From Impatiens glandulifera (taxonomy: Eukaryota; Streptophyta; Magnoliopsida; Ericales; Balsaminaceae): DNA of 64,000 bases. How positions within the stretch are numbered: the stretch's first letter is position 1; each line of letters opens with the position of its first letter. This document shows, one piece after another, positions 47,871 to 63,480 of the stretch. The notes beneath the pieces are model-generated. The model saw nothing but the letters and a program-made list of their open reading frames with translations, searched no databases and had not been told where the DNA came from. The stretch spans positions 31,059,751-31,123,750 of the forward strand of contig NC_061867.1 in the NCBI RefSeq assembly GCF_907164915.1. Reading direction: 5' to 3'. The position numbers and the translations under genes were made by a program.

Positions 47871-48735
47871 ATTCATTATGTTTAATTGATTTAAACCGGA
47901 TTTCATAAAATCAAATCTTCATTTAATTTATAAAAATCCCTAAATTATTTAAATTTGAATTAAATTAATTATTTTTATAATTAATTTTAAGTTGTGAATT
48001 GTTATTTTAAAACAATGTCTGACACGCAAACCAAGAATGAAATCGTCAAATCTATCGTCACTCTGGGCTCGCATGAGCAACGTTGCGTCACGCGCGCGTC
48101 AATGCTGTTGCGGGATAATTATATATATATATCCAACCAATTATCAAACTCACAAATAATACATCAAATAAGTTAGATATATGGTTGAATGTAGAATTTG
48201 GATTGAGTACAATTTTGGATGGATTATGTATTATTAGAGACAACCAATTAAAGAAGGGTTGTCTATATCGGATTTTTACGAGGAGAATTATTTCATAGTC
48301 ACGACATGGATGAATCAATGTTATTAGAAGTCGATAATGATCCTTAAATTCGATGTCGAAGTTTCAATCCGACTTTAAAGACTTGGACAAAACTTATCCC
48401 TAAAACACGCCAAATTCTTGGTTCAAAATAAAAATAAAGTACAACCCATTCTCAAACAATAATTTTTTTTTATAAAAGAATAATAATTTATAAGTATTTA
48501 GTTGCATATAACTTAAGTCATGTGAATTTTCTTCTCTTATTACCAATTTAAACCAAAAGTACATTTTATAAAAACTTAGGATTAAATAATTTCATGGGAT
48601 TTTAAAAACATAAGGCCCATTGTTGCTGAAGAAGCTTAATTCATCATTTTGCCTAAAATCCTAACAACTTAGGATTAGTTTTTTTAACTCTCAGTTTATT
48701 GGAGTGTTATAGTAATTTTATAAGTCTAAGGCCTT
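47871..48735 (+). repeat. Gamma spacer, copy 2
   Basis: Matches 17371-18480, including the GC patch 'cgttgcgtcacgcgcgcgtcaatgc' and 'aacataaggcccattgttgctgaag' near 48608. No coding signal. Confidence 0.7.
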
Positions 48736-49384
48736 GTTTGATTTTGAGTTTAGTTCTAAACAAAAGTCATATTTCTCTTATCATTTTTGTAAGCACTAAA
48801 AATCAGCACTCCAATTTATAATATTAAAATAATTATTTTAAATTATTTTTAAATAAATAAGATCAAAATAATTAACCCAGTGGCAAAAAAATCATTTAAA
48901 ACAATTAATTATGATAAATTATTGTGCTAATTAATCAAATTAATCATGAGTTAAAAATTAATCATGAGTTAAGGCCAAAATAAAAAAATAAAATTATTTG
49001 AGGTAATTTTGTACTCACATTATCTCAAAATAATTTTAGAAAAATTAAAGGACAAAAATAAATAATTTTGATGAATTGTTGTATCTCTTTCACCTAAAAG
49101 AATTCTTTATTTAAATCCTAAAAACATATATAAGAAAATAAATTGATAAAATATTTGTCAAATTTAGTTTAATATTTTGTAAATTTGAAAAATCAAAATT
49201 AAATTCAAAATTGTGAAAGAATAATCAATTTCAAATATATCCTTAAAGATTTAATATATATATATATATATGTGTGATCGTGGTCGAAACTACAACTAGC
49301 GCACGCCAGGACCATCGAAACAACGCTAAATTTTCATTCAGCGCCCAAGAATGCTCCGCGTAGCCGGTTGTGACCGAGTAGAAG
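48736..49384 (+). repeat. Beta segment, copy 4 (truncated)
   Basis: Matches 18490-19140 up to 'gcgtagccggttgtgaccga.tagaagc.tgcacataaggcag' and then breaks off. Confidence 0.7.
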
Positions 49385-49800
49385 CATGCACATAAGGCAG
49401 CAAATCAAACCTATCAAACTTGAAAAACTTGAAAGAAAGAAAAAATCAAGTTTCAATCAAAAATCGAAACACAGTGAATCTGGAAGCTTACCAACAACTG
49501 AAGAACACTTTTAGGATGTGTTGGAAGCTTTCCCGAAGCTATGATCAAAGTTTGATCACCGGAGAGGATTTTACAAAAATCCATTTCTTGCCGGAATCTT
49601 GATTCTTTGATTTAGGTTGTAAGATGTGATATTTGTTTGATATTTTGGTGGAGGATCATCTAAGTAATATTTATACTCAACTAGGCCCGGTTGGGGTAGA
49701 TGAATTCAATTTCAATTTGATCGTTGGAATTCTTATCCCTAATTCTTTCTCATTCGTGGCAGCCTAGTTTTATGGGAAGATAATGTCAATAAATTTAGGG
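49385..49800 (-). repeat. Probable inverted beta fragment
   Basis: 'ggaagcttacca...ctgaagaacact' near 49487-49510 resembles the reverse complement of 'agtgttcttcaatccttggtaagcttcc' (15478-15505). Similar scattered words follow. The beta copy before it runs in the plus direction, so two beta pieces would meet head to head at about 49385. Confidence 0.4.
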
Positions 49801-49849
49801 ATAATGATGGCGGATAGGAGAGCGTGCACATGAAAAAAAACAAACTGAT

Positions 49850-50824
49850 AAGGTCAATAGTGTGTTATGTATGTTTGGTTATAGAGAAAAATGGTTTTAA
49901 AATTGGTTTGAAATGTTGGTTTTTTTTTTTTATATTTGTGAAATATTTGTTTTCTTAATAATTTTTTTAAAATTAATTAATTAGATTACTTATCCTCTTA
50001 TCATGGTCATTTCTTGATAATATAGTTGTAAATGGATGCCTTATTCTCAATTATTCATTACTCCAATCATGTTCCTCTCACATTATGAAGGAAAATAATT
50101 ATTTAAAATTAAATTAATAATTAATTAATGTTTCTCATTCCGATAAGAAGGAACATAGAACAATTGGGAGCAAGCAGCACAAATGTTATCTTTAACATTT
50201 ATATGTTTATTTGATTTAACTTTTTTATTAATATTATAATATTTTGATTTTATTTGATTATTTAATCTTATAAACGTTATTTTCAATATATTATTAGTTA
50301 AAAAAAAACTTTTCTACAAAAAAAAACATTTCAATAATAAAAGTTAACGTTATTTGACAAAATAAATATATTATATTAGATTATGGTAATATAAAAAAGT
50401 GATTATATTAGATTATGGTAATATAATAATTCAAATTGAAATCCTCCTCCATTAATATAGCTTCTCTCTTATGTATATATATACAAACATGATATTATTT
50501 TTATTTAAACGTTAACAAAATATTATATGAATATATTTTATGTACTACTATCTTGTCCCTCCTCTTAATTCATTTTATTGGAAAATTTAATTTTAACAAG
50601 TAATAATTCATGTCACGTCTTCTCATCATCAGAATTCATGGGAAGCCAATCAGCAACAGTTCCATCATCAGAATTCATGGGCAGCCAATCAGCAGCAGTT
50701 CCATGATCAGAACCCTTTTGCCGAGCTCCGGCCGGCGGTGGGGAAGAGTTTGCTGGAGAGTTACTGATGCGGAATCAATGTGAAAGGAAAAGATCTGCCC
50801 CAAGCATGCCACCTGGCACTGATT
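49850..50824 (+). pseudogene. LBD copy E: intron and exon-2 remnant with internal duplication
   Basis: No exon 1 is seen. 49850-50600 resembles LBD introns (compare 21720-21860). From about 50605 an exon-2 piece (SWAANQQQFHDQNPF-like) carries a 39-bp tandem duplication of the 'agaattcatggg.agccaatcagca.cagttcca' segment. It then continues with 'ccgagctccggccggcggtgggg' and the usual tail 'ggaaaagatctgccccaagcatgccacc'. The stop at 'gttactgatg' matches copy A. Dead gene fragment. Confidence 0.75.
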
Positions 50825-51083
50825 GAATCAATGTGACATTTAGCAAATAATTATTATCATGACTATGTAATTTGTTTTCTTTTCTGTACTTTGTTTACCG
50901 AATAACGCTATTAAGCAAATTCAATTTTTTTATTTATTTATGTTTCTAAATTTTAAAATTTCATATATTTTGAATCCATATTAGCAGTCAAAACTTTTAT
51001 ACCATATGAATTGAAAAATATATGATATATGTAGGGTATAATATATGATTTATTCAAATAATTCAAAATGTATAATTAAATGG

Positions 51084-52350
51084 TAGGACTGCAAATGAGT
51101 CAAGCTACTCGTGAGCTACTCGCGAGCCGCTCAGTCAAAGCTCGGCTCGAGCTTGACTTTGACCGAGCTCGAGCCGAGCTCGAGCCGGCTCGTTTAAAAT
51201 TCGAGTCGAGCTCATATAATATTTGCTCGATGGCTTGTAGAGCTTTTTCGATCCTAAGTATATAATATATATTTTTTTATTTATTTAATATTAAACTCAA
51301 ATAATATATTTTTCTCTCTCTTTCTCTTCAAAACCCATATGAAGGCCCACAATCCATAAGTAAAATCTTAATTTCTAACATATCTACGACTCTTCATCTA
51401 ACCTAATCTTCTTCATCTAATCGTCTCTTCTTTCATTCTCATCTAACATAATCTTCTTCATCTAATCACCTCTTCTTTCATTCTTCCTTTATTTTCTCTT
51501 TCATCTTCATCATTTCTAATCGCCTCTTCTTTCATTCTTCCTTCATTTTCTCTTCCATCTTCACCATTTCTTTCATTTTCTCTTCCATCTTCACCATTTC
51601 TTTCCTCACTCTTCACCGTTCTTTCACTCATAATGTTTTTTTCATTTATTCTTCACAATTTCTTTAGCTCTTAATCTCTTATTCTTTAGTCTTCACATAT
51701 TTTTCACTCTTCATCTATTCATTTTTTTTTGTCTTCACATCGATCTCATTCAGAAGAGGCTTACATGTAATTAAAATTATTTTCACTTTTATGATAACTA
51801 TTATTTTTGCTTTTCATTTTATTTTGATTTTTTTTACCCTTAAGGAAATCCAACAACTAAGAAAGGAAAAAAAACTATTTTATTGGTGAACTCAATAATA
51901 AGGTAAGTCTTTGTTCATCTTTTTTATGTATTAAAAGAAATTTATGCTTATAAGTTTAATAAATTATATATAATAAAAGTATATTATATATAATATTGAA
52001 AATGATAAAAAAAGATTAATATATTATATATAATAAAAATAATATTAAAATATAATAATTAGTTTAGTATAAAAAGAAATAAAAATGGTTAATATTTTAT
52101 TTATAATAAAAGTGTATTAGTTCGAGTTTGAATCGAGTTCGAGTTCGAGCTCGAGTTTGAGCTTGAAAATTAATTTTTTGTTCAAGCTTTCGAATTGAGT
52201 CGAGCTTGTAGGTAATATAGTCGAGTCGAACTCGAGATCAAATTCATAAGCTTGTTCGAGCTCGAGTTCGAGTCGAGCTAATAAATACTTAATCGAGTCG
52301 AGCTCGAGCTTCAGCAAGTTTGAGCTCGACTCTGCTCATTTACAGCCCTA
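51084..52350. mobile_element. Non-autonomous hAT-like element 3 (block II copy of element 2)
   Basis: Ends TAGGACTGCAAATGAGTC...GCTCATTTACAGCCCTA, with flanks TTAAATGG (51076-51083) and TTTAATGA (52351-52358), the same target as element 2. It therefore inserted once, before the block duplication. The GAGTTC run is shorter here. Frames at 51080-51265 and 52117-52317 are repeat artefacts. Confidence 0.82.
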
Positions 52351-52894
52351 TTTAATGATTAATCAATTCTTATGATTAATGTATATTTTTTCAAATTTAC
52401 CAACTTGATTTTGTACGATTTTTAATAAAATGATTTTTCTTGAAATTAGTATTATATTAGTGTTTTTTAAATTAATTTTTTAAATTATTTTAAAATATTT
52501 TAAATAGGAATTATTAGATTTATGAATTAAGATATTTAGATAATTATGAAATACATCCAATATATAGAATACATAGGATAAGGAGGTTGATTTTAAAATT
52601 TTGAATTAGTTATAAGAGCACCATTAAGATGACTTTTGAGAACGCAACAAATAATTGGGCCACTCATTCTTACAAAAACCCCAAATTCTAGGCCCAAAAT
52701 AAAATAAAGTCCATAAATCATTTTTATTCTGTGTTTCGTCTTTTTCTATGGACCTTAATCCATTTAATAACATATAATAATAATTTATAAGTATTTAGTT
52801 ATATATAACTTAGAATACGTGAGATTTCTTCTCTTTTTCACTATTATTATCAACTAGCATGTAGTCGGAGTATTTTCACGAGTAATATATATTT

Positions 52895-55753
<2,859 letters not shown>

Positions 55754-57125
55754 ATGAGCATCAATGTGAATTCTTGTGATAGAATCATTACTGGGCCTGA
55801 AAAATATCAATAATGAACATCAAGGCCAATTCATTGAAAAACAGATGACTGGATGACTACATATTCACACCTTACTTCGATTCCGATCAAGTATTAGTTA
55901 ATTTCGCGTCCGTTCACAAGATTTTCGAAGCGAACAATATTTATGAGCTTCTAACTAATATATTGATCAAAAACGAATTGATACCATTTTCACTTTATGT
56001 TTGAAGGCTCATGTTTGTCTTTGAGATCCTATATATGGTTGCACTCCAAAATGGTATGTATATAATTTATTATAAATTAATTAATACCTAAAACTAGAAA
56101 CAAATCAAAACCATAATTATGTCAAATCTTCTAAAAATATATTTTGGTGTAATTACATTGGGTGTCCCAAGTATTTGAGGAACTATTCAAAAAAAGAATT
56201 TGTGGTCACAAAATTAAAATATATTAATACAAATCATATTTTTAAAAAAATGTAAAATAAATATATAACTAAGATATCTACTTATAAAAAATTCATAATA
56301 TATATAAAAATATTAATATAATTGTGATAAAAATATATTAATTGATTTATAATATATATTAATTAATTAAATGTTTTTGATAAATTTGAAAAATTTAGAG
56401 TCTTTATAAGTGGGGCTATGTAATGCCTTACCCTTTGTACTGCCTAATTACATCTTGATATAAATTGCCTAATTACATCTTGATATTATTTATATGTATG
56501 TTTGGTGTAGGAAAAAATGTTTTGAAATTTGTATGAATTCGTGTTGGTTTGTTTATTTTTGTGAAATAATTGTTTTGTTTGTTTAAATTATTAGTTATCT
56601 TCATTTCTTGATAATAATGTATTATACAAATGTCTATATTATCTTTAACATGGTATGTTTCTTTGACTTAATTTTTAGTTAATATAATAATATTTTGATT
56701 TTATTAATTCTTTTATCTACCGATGAGATAATCATATTATTAATTAAAGGATTTTTTTTAAATAGTTTTAAAAAAATCACATTAAGACAAAATAAAAAAT
56801 ATTATATTAGATTATGGTAATATTAGAATAAAAAAAGTAAAGTCATCTGACTTTAATATAGCTTCTCTCTTAGATATTTTATTTTAAAATTATAATTAAT
56901 TTTTTAAATAAACTAACACAATATTGATATTATTCAACATTAATAAAACCCTTTTTACCATTCATATATTTATACTATTATATATAAACAAGAAACTATA
57001 TTAGTATAAATTCTTGTAAAATAGTATGGTTTTGATTTGATTTAAATTTTTAATATATTTTTGTGAACATAATTTTTTGGCGCGGTCACCCATGATACGC
57101 CGCTTCTTGGAGTTTGATTGATCAT
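55754..57125 (+). pseudogene. LBD copy G, heavily degenerate (counterpart of F)
   Basis: Same doubled start (ATG at 55754; the second start has decayed to 'atgaacatcaagg' at about 55813), same loss of the finger, same GAS-block relic (about 55900-56040) and exon-2 scrap ('ccatgatacgccgcttcttggagtttgat', about 57090). Shared lesions with F show decay before duplication. Confidence 0.72.
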
Positions 57126-57960
57126 ATGTGGCATTTATACGAAAAATTATTACCAAGATCATGACTATGCTAATTTGTTTTTTTCTATTTTGTTTATTGA
57201 ATAAAGGAGTTAAGTAAATTCAATACTTATATGAAAACATATTTGAATAAAGTTGTTTATCTAAGTTTGAAATTTTCATTTATTTTGAATGTATTGTGCC
57301 ATTGTACCTATAGTGTCACTCCAATAAAATTAATACTATAATTGAATTATTGGTAACACAAGTGGAAAGAAATTACAAAAATAGTTAGGGTTTTGAAAAG
57401 TAATATCGACATGTTTAGAAGTTTTGTGTCTTCTTCTTGCAATGGTAGTTAGTTCTGATAATTTCCTTTAAATTCTAATTTATTGGTAATATGAGCCCAC
57501 TTTTGAATGATCGGGTGCTTTTTCTGAATTATGTCTTTAGTACACAATGAGTTTAGAGGTGAACTTTTGAATTAATTTGAACAATAAAACTTTTATATAG
57601 ACCATTATAAATTGAAAAAAAAAACATTTAATCTATGTTAGAGGTATGAATATAAGATATATATTCAAATAATTAAATTAATATGATTTATATTCGAAAT
57701 ATATTAATTAATTTTATGATTAATATATGTTTTTTCAAATTTATCAACTTAATTTTTACGTTTATTGTTTAATAAAAATATTAGTTTGGAATTGGTATTA
57801 TATTTGTGTTATTTTATTTGATTTTGTTTAATTAATTATTTTAAAATTAACTTAAAAAGTGTTAGAATATGAATTATTAGATATATAAAATTATGGACCA
57901 ATCTAAGGTTTAAAATAAGATAATTTCCCAACCATCATTCCTATTATTTCTTTCTTCATT
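57126..57960. repeat. Block II right end
   Basis: Matches 29830-30655; no gene. Homology with block I ends near 57950, where this copy continues as gamma ('ctatgcaccttaatccattta'). Confidence 0.65.
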
Positions 57961-59230
57961 TCCTATGCACCTTAATCCATTTATAAATTATTATAATCAA
58001 TTATAAGTATTTAGTGGCATATAAATGTAGGATTTCTTCTCTTTTTCACTATTACCAAATTCTTAATTTTAGTTTTATAATAAGAGGATAATAACTTTAT
58101 TTTGAAGATGACTATTTGATTAAAAATCATTTTATAAATATAAATTATATTACTATGAAAATTATTAAAATTTTACGATTTTATAAGTATTTTCTGATTT
58201 AAACAAACTCTTAAACTAGTCACATTCTTATGATTTTAAATTAAAAAAAAATATTTATTGAAATAAATAAATTAATCCAATTAATCTTATAAATATAATT
58301 TCTTTATAATGTCATTACTTATTATTATTTTTAATTAATTTTACTTAATTATGTAAAATTTTAAATTATCAATGTATAAAACTTATTAATATATATTAAT
58401 AATATATAGCTAATATTTGTTTTAAAGTAAACTTTCACAATTTGAAGTAACTTTCAATTTTACTAATTTATCATTTATCAACTATTTTAAGAATTTAAAA
58501 TTATACGAGTTTCTAAATAATTTCGATTTTACGATTATATATAATTTTACGTTTAAAAAAAATTATATTTAATAATAAAAAAATAAATTTATTATTTATT
58601 CAAATAAATAAATGAATATAATTAATTTTGTAATTATAAATTTTTTATAATGTTATTTATTTTTTTATTATTTTTTAATTTATTCTATATTTAAATATAT
58701 AAATTTTTTAAGTTGACTAAGTATAAAATACTTTATTATATATATAAATAATAATAATATATAACTATTATTTTTTCATATTAAACTTTTACTATTTCAA
58801 GTAACTCTAGATTTTTGCAAGTTTACAACTAGCCAACAAGTTTACAACTAACCAATAATTTTACATAAATTCTCAATTTTTACCGCATTTATTTGTACTT
58901 ATAATTACTTGATTAGAACATTACAAAATAGGATAATCTACATTCAAGTTATCAAACATTAAAATGTTTTTTTTTTAAATTATATTTTTTTTACTAGCCA
59001 TTATCTAGACTATTAATTCAATAATTTGCTAAGCAGGTTTGAGTTTATGGATTATATCACCTCATGGGCTTGTAAGAACATAAGGCCCATTTTTGTTTAA
59101 GAAGCTTCATTCTTCCAATTGTAACAACTTAACATTAGTTTATTTACCTCTCAATTTAATTTAATTTAGTGTTATAGTAAATTATAAGAGTAATGCCTTG
59201 TTTGATTTTAAGTTTAGTTCTAAACAATAT
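57961..59230 (+). repeat. Gamma spacer, third copy (degenerate)
   Basis: Resembles the ends of the other gamma copies: 'ttataagtatttagtggcatataa', 'gcaggtttgagtttatggatta', 'aagaacataaggcccattttt' (about 59086) and 'gccttgtttgattttaagtttag'. It contains AT-rich private sequence (58100-58900). No gene. Confidence 0.6.
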
Positions 59231-60065
59231 TATATTTCTCTTATCATTTTATTTGTTTATTTTTTGCTAATATATTAGTATTGAAATTACTTCACAATAG
59301 TTATTAAATTTTACATAATGATTAGAGAAAATTTTGAGCTAATTAATTATATTCTTTTTAATTTTGAATCATGTTTTCATGTTATTTTTTTGTCGTTATG
59401 GTTAAACGGTTTTATATTTTATATTGTATAGAATACTCAATTTTTATCCCTGATTTATAATTTTAAAATAATCTTGAGTCAATATAATTTTTAATTTTAA
59501 AATAGCTCATTGCACGCGATTAAAATTAAATAATTAATTCGAAAATGATTTCGTATCGGTCGAATTATAAAATAATTAAAATTCAGAAATATTTTCAAAT
59601 AAAACAAAAACTTTACAATAAATCAATAAATACATAAATAGATTAAATTAAATATATGATTATTAGGATTGTTTTGCATGTTAAAATAAAATTGAAAAAT
59701 AATGTTGACTCAACCATGACTGGCGACCATTGTATCTGGAGAACGGTCGTGTTCCACCCAAACCTGGGGTTCAACCTCCATACGGAAAGCCATGCCACAA
59801 GCCAACACACATGAATTAAACCCATGCACGTTGTGTGTGAAGGGTCAACACGCATAGAGAAAACCAACCATCACTCATCGCCGTCGCTCGTTTGCATTGA
59901 AGGAAGGCCTAAAAAGACAAAATCGGCTTCATTTTAGCCCTAGTTGCATGGGCTCATTTGAAAATCTATATAAATAATATCTCAATGGTTAGTGAACCAA
60001 ATGAGTTTATTTAAATGGGGAAATGACCCCATGATCATGATATTTTCCCTACGATCAATGCCATT
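59231..60065 (+). repeat. Alpha repeat, third copy
   Basis: Matches 36290-37110: 'ttttgctaatatattagtattgaaa', 'aacacgcatagaga.aaccaacc', 'gcatgggctcatttgaaaat', 'gacccca'. Here alpha directly follows gamma, the probable original order at a unit boundary. No LBD copy follows. Confidence 0.7.
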
Positions 60066-61645
60066 TACTAAAAATTGAAACCGACACTCGACGTGTTCGA
60101 GGTCGTGCTGCCTATAAAAGCTTCATATGGCTTTTGTAAAGGGGAGGAAAATAGAGAAGAAAGACATCTCCAAAAAAATTTCGCAATTAAAGCACCTCGA
60201 AAAATCTATTCGATAGTAGGGGTCATTGGATATTATTCCGAAGCCCACTTAGAAACAATGTAAGTAATTGAATCATCTCCAATAATCTTCTAGCATTCGA
60301 ATTTTGGAAAAAACCAATTTCAACACAATATGTGATTCTCGTGTTCTAACTTAACTTATCATAGTTCGATTATGCTTTCTTTAAATTCTACATAACTAAT
60401 GTAACTTATTTGAGTTGGTTTGATTGATTAAAACAAAATAAAAACGCTCAAATTCTATTTATTTTTTTTTGGAAGTTTCAGTTTCAAGTTGTGTTCTCAT
60501 ACTCTGGTTTATCTGTCTTTCTAATAAAGTTTCATGTTCCTGCAATTATTAATTAATCATATTATTAGCTTATATTTTTTTTTTTAAATTTATCAACTTT
60601 ATTTTTACAGTTTTTAATAAAACGATTTCTTTAAAATTGGCATTATATTGGTGTGTTTGTAATTGATTTTGTATAATTAATTGTTTTAAATTACTTTAAA
60701 CATTTTGAATATGAATTACTAGATATATAGAATAAGATATTCAAACAATTATTTAACCGACATATTGTATTATACATTCAATCTGTTGGATATAAGGTCA
60801 AGTTCGGATTTAGAAATTTGATTAAACAAAGAGAAGTGCTTATACAAGTACACTATACTCTAGAATAAACCTAACCAATCATATTCTTATAACACACCAA
60901 ATAGCCAATCATATTCTTATAATACTAAATAATATACCCAAAATAATATAAAGTTCATCCAGTCCAATAATTATTCATCATTTTTTTTAACACCTGATTA
61001 GATAAACTCTTAAATTAGTCCAATTCTTAAAATTTTATATTTACGCTAGTAAAATTTTACGAAAAATTATAATTATAAATTAAATAAATTATTATTTATT
61101 CAAATAAATAAATTAATGTAAATTTAAAAAATATAATTTTTTATAACGTTATTTACTTATTATTATTTTAAATTATTTTATACTTAATTATATATAAAAT
61201 TTTAAATGATTAAGATATAAAATTATTAATTATATACATATAATAATAATATATAACTATTTCCTTTAATTAAATTTTTAAGATTTGAAGTATCTCTCAA
61301 TTCTACTAATTTACCGTTAACCCACTATTTTAAAAATAAATTCTCGATTCTTAGTTACTTGAATAGGACAATCCAAAATAAAGGTTCCACACTAAATAAT
61401 CAACAAACAAATTATCAATCACTATAATGAGTTTATTTATTTATTTAAATTATAACTTTTTTATTAGCTATTATCTAAATAATTAGTTCAATTATATGCT
61501 TGGCATGATTGAGTTTATGCCTTTATAGATGATTTATTATAACTTTTTTATTAGCTATTATCTAGATAATTAGTTCAATTATTTGCTTGGCATGATTGAG
61601 TTTATGCCTTTATAGATTAAATAATCTCATAGACTTTTAAGAACA
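60066..61645. other. AT-rich DNA with fragments of flanking repeats, no recognised gene
   Basis: 60066-60540 is unmatched; an open frame at 60075-60263 has no motif. 60540-60770 resembles 57700-57900 and 23540-23740. 61000-61640 resembles 58190-59080 and includes an imperfect tandem duplication of about 75 bases ('agctattatctagataattagttcaatt', 61470-61615). Confidence 0.5.
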
Positions 61646-62876
61646 CTAGGAAAATTTTCGTGCGATGCACACGGGTAAGAATAAAAACAAAATAAATTAA
61701 AAAATTATAATAATATGTATTCAATAATTAAAATTCTTAATAAATTACGAATAATATATTAAAATAAAAATAGAACGCTCTCATTCACATTTTATTCACT
61801 TCGGTAAAACAACTTATTTTCTCACATGTTTCATCACATATTTTTTCCGAATGAATCTCTCATCTCGTGACTTTACACTTTCACTTTGTCAATCAAATAT
61901 TTGATTCATATTTTTTAAAAATTAGCATCGTGAACTCACACTTTGGTCAATCATATATTTGATTCATATTTGTTAACCATTTTCAAATGATACCGGCTTA
62001 TTATTCCTCGACAAACCACATCTCAATCACACTTGTTAAAGGTTGTACTTATTTTGTTAAGTTGAAAGTTGGAAACATACAAATAACATTTTTAATTTTA
62101 TTTTTAACCGTTTTAAGTTTATGGGCGGGTCAACCCACAATCCGACCCAAATATCCATTTACTCTCACATATATATCGAAATTAACCACAGCTTTCAACC
62201 CGACAATCCGGACAATTTAAAAATTAAGCATCATTATATATATAAATTAGTTAGTTAAAAATTTAAACTTTTATTGTTAAAATATCTCGCGTTCATCAAA
62301 TTTGGTGTTGAATCTTAAATATAAAGTGTTGTTAGCCTAGTTGGTTAAAGAGTTGTACTTATTTTGTTAGGTTGCAAGTTCGAAACATACAAATAGCATT
62401 TTTTATTTTATTTTTAACCGTTTTAAGTTTATGGGCGGGTCAACCCACAATCTGAACCAAGTATCCATTTACTCTCACATATATATCCAAATTAATCATA
62501 GCTCTCGACACGGCAATCCGGACACTTTAAAAATTAAGCATCAGTATATATATATATATAGATTAGTTAGTTAAAAATTTGAACTTTTATTGTTAAAATG
62601 TCTCTCGCGTTCATCAAATTTGGTGTTGAATTTTAAATATAAAGTGTTGTTGGCCTAGTTGGTTAAAGTGTTGTACTTGTTTTTGTTAGGTTGCAAGTTC
62701 GAACCATACTTATAGCATTTTTAATTTTATTTTTAACCGTTTTAAATTTATGGGCGGGTCAACCACAATCTGACCCAAGTATCCATTTACTCTCACATAT
62801 ATATCCAAATTAACCATAGCTCTCGATCCGGCAATCCGGACACTTTAAAAATTAAGCATCATTATATATATATAGA
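61646..62876 (-). mobile_element. Non-autonomous Helitron-like element in an A|T target
   Basis: On the minus strand it starts TCTATATATATA (62876) and ends with a hairpin CGTGTGCATCGCACG, about 10 bases, then CTAG (61646). The flanks are A (61645) and T (62877), and the sites rejoined read 'aagaacataaggccc'. This is exactly the uninterrupted phrase at about 18368, 48608 and 59086. No Rep/helicase coding is present. The interior is dominated by about 318-bp tandem units. Confidence 0.82.
62020..62876 (+). repeat. About 318-bp tandem units with tRNA-like Pol III boxes inside the Helitron
   Basis: Three units (the first lacks its start). Units 2 and 3 carry box-A-like TAGCCTAGTTGG (62333) and TGGCCTAGTTGG (62651), with box-B-like AAGTTCGAAAC (about 62376) and AAGTTCGAACC (about 62695). 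The spacing is tRNA-like (about 45 bases). Each unit then has 'gggcgggtcaaccca', 'aaaaattaagcatca' and a TA run. Related single units are at 24.0-24.5 and 54.0-54.15 kb. Confidence 0.75.
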
Positions 62877-63080
62877 TAAGGCCCGTTGATATTTGAGAAG
62901 TTAAATTCTTCATTTTGCCTCCAATTTAACAACTTAGCAATAATTTATTTAGCTCTCAATTTTTTTTAATAAATTATCTTTAATTTAGTTAAGAAATTAT
63001 AATTTTATTAAAGAAAAAAGTTTTTCCAGTAGTTCTGGAACATACAAGAAAAACGATACCGGAAAATAAAATTCTCAACA
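62877..63080. repeat. Gamma-like flank of the Helitron
   Basis: 'aaggcccgttgatatttgagaagttaaattcttcattttgcc' continues the gamma wording of 18.37-18.45 kb. No gene. Confidence 0.6.
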
Positions 63081-63084
63081 TTGT

Positions 63085-63480
63085 TTTGCTACTCAATTTT
63101 CGGGTTCATCAACATTGTGACAGATGAACTAAACTTTAAAGTGGTGGTGACAAGACATAATTTATTTAATATCTTGTATAACAAGTTTGCGGCTCCAATG
63201 ACTTTTTTTTGTACATCAAGAATGAGAGAGACAACATTTTTGGCGTTTGAATCGAAAATGACATTGTGCCATTGATTGTCCACAACACACCACATTGCTT
63301 GATGAATTTCTATGGCTTCACCACAATATAGTTAAGGCATTTGAAATTATGGACAAAAGACTATGACAAGTTTCCCTATATGCTCCTCAATAATGATTTC
63401 GGAAGATGCCTTGAATCTGCGTTCATGCAATAAGCATCAGAGTTGACATTTATCTAGTTAGTGTCCGACAGTATCCAACA
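63085..63480 (-). pseudogene. LINE-type RNase H (RVT_3) domain relic
   Basis: The minus strand gives, with stops, WILSDTN-stop-INVNSDAY (the INVDGA-like start), GEAIEIHQAMWCVVDNQW and HNVIFDSNAKNVVSLI (the F-x-S-D-A-x-x-V-V-like strand). A helix with LLYKILNKL follows, ending at MNPKIE (63089). This is the layout of the RNase H-like domain found at the end of plant LINE polyproteins. A catalytic Asp is replaced (FDSNAK for FESDAK) and frames are broken. Confidence 0.55.

Noticed and set aside
51080..52317. Frames rich in Glu-Leu-Glu (GAGCTCGAG) on both strands
   Set aside because: Translation of the hAT subterminal word array.
60075..60263. 62-codon plus-strand frame after a TATA-like 'cctataaaagc'
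   Set aside because: No homology or domain recognised, and no repeat copy keeps it open; insufficient to call a gene.
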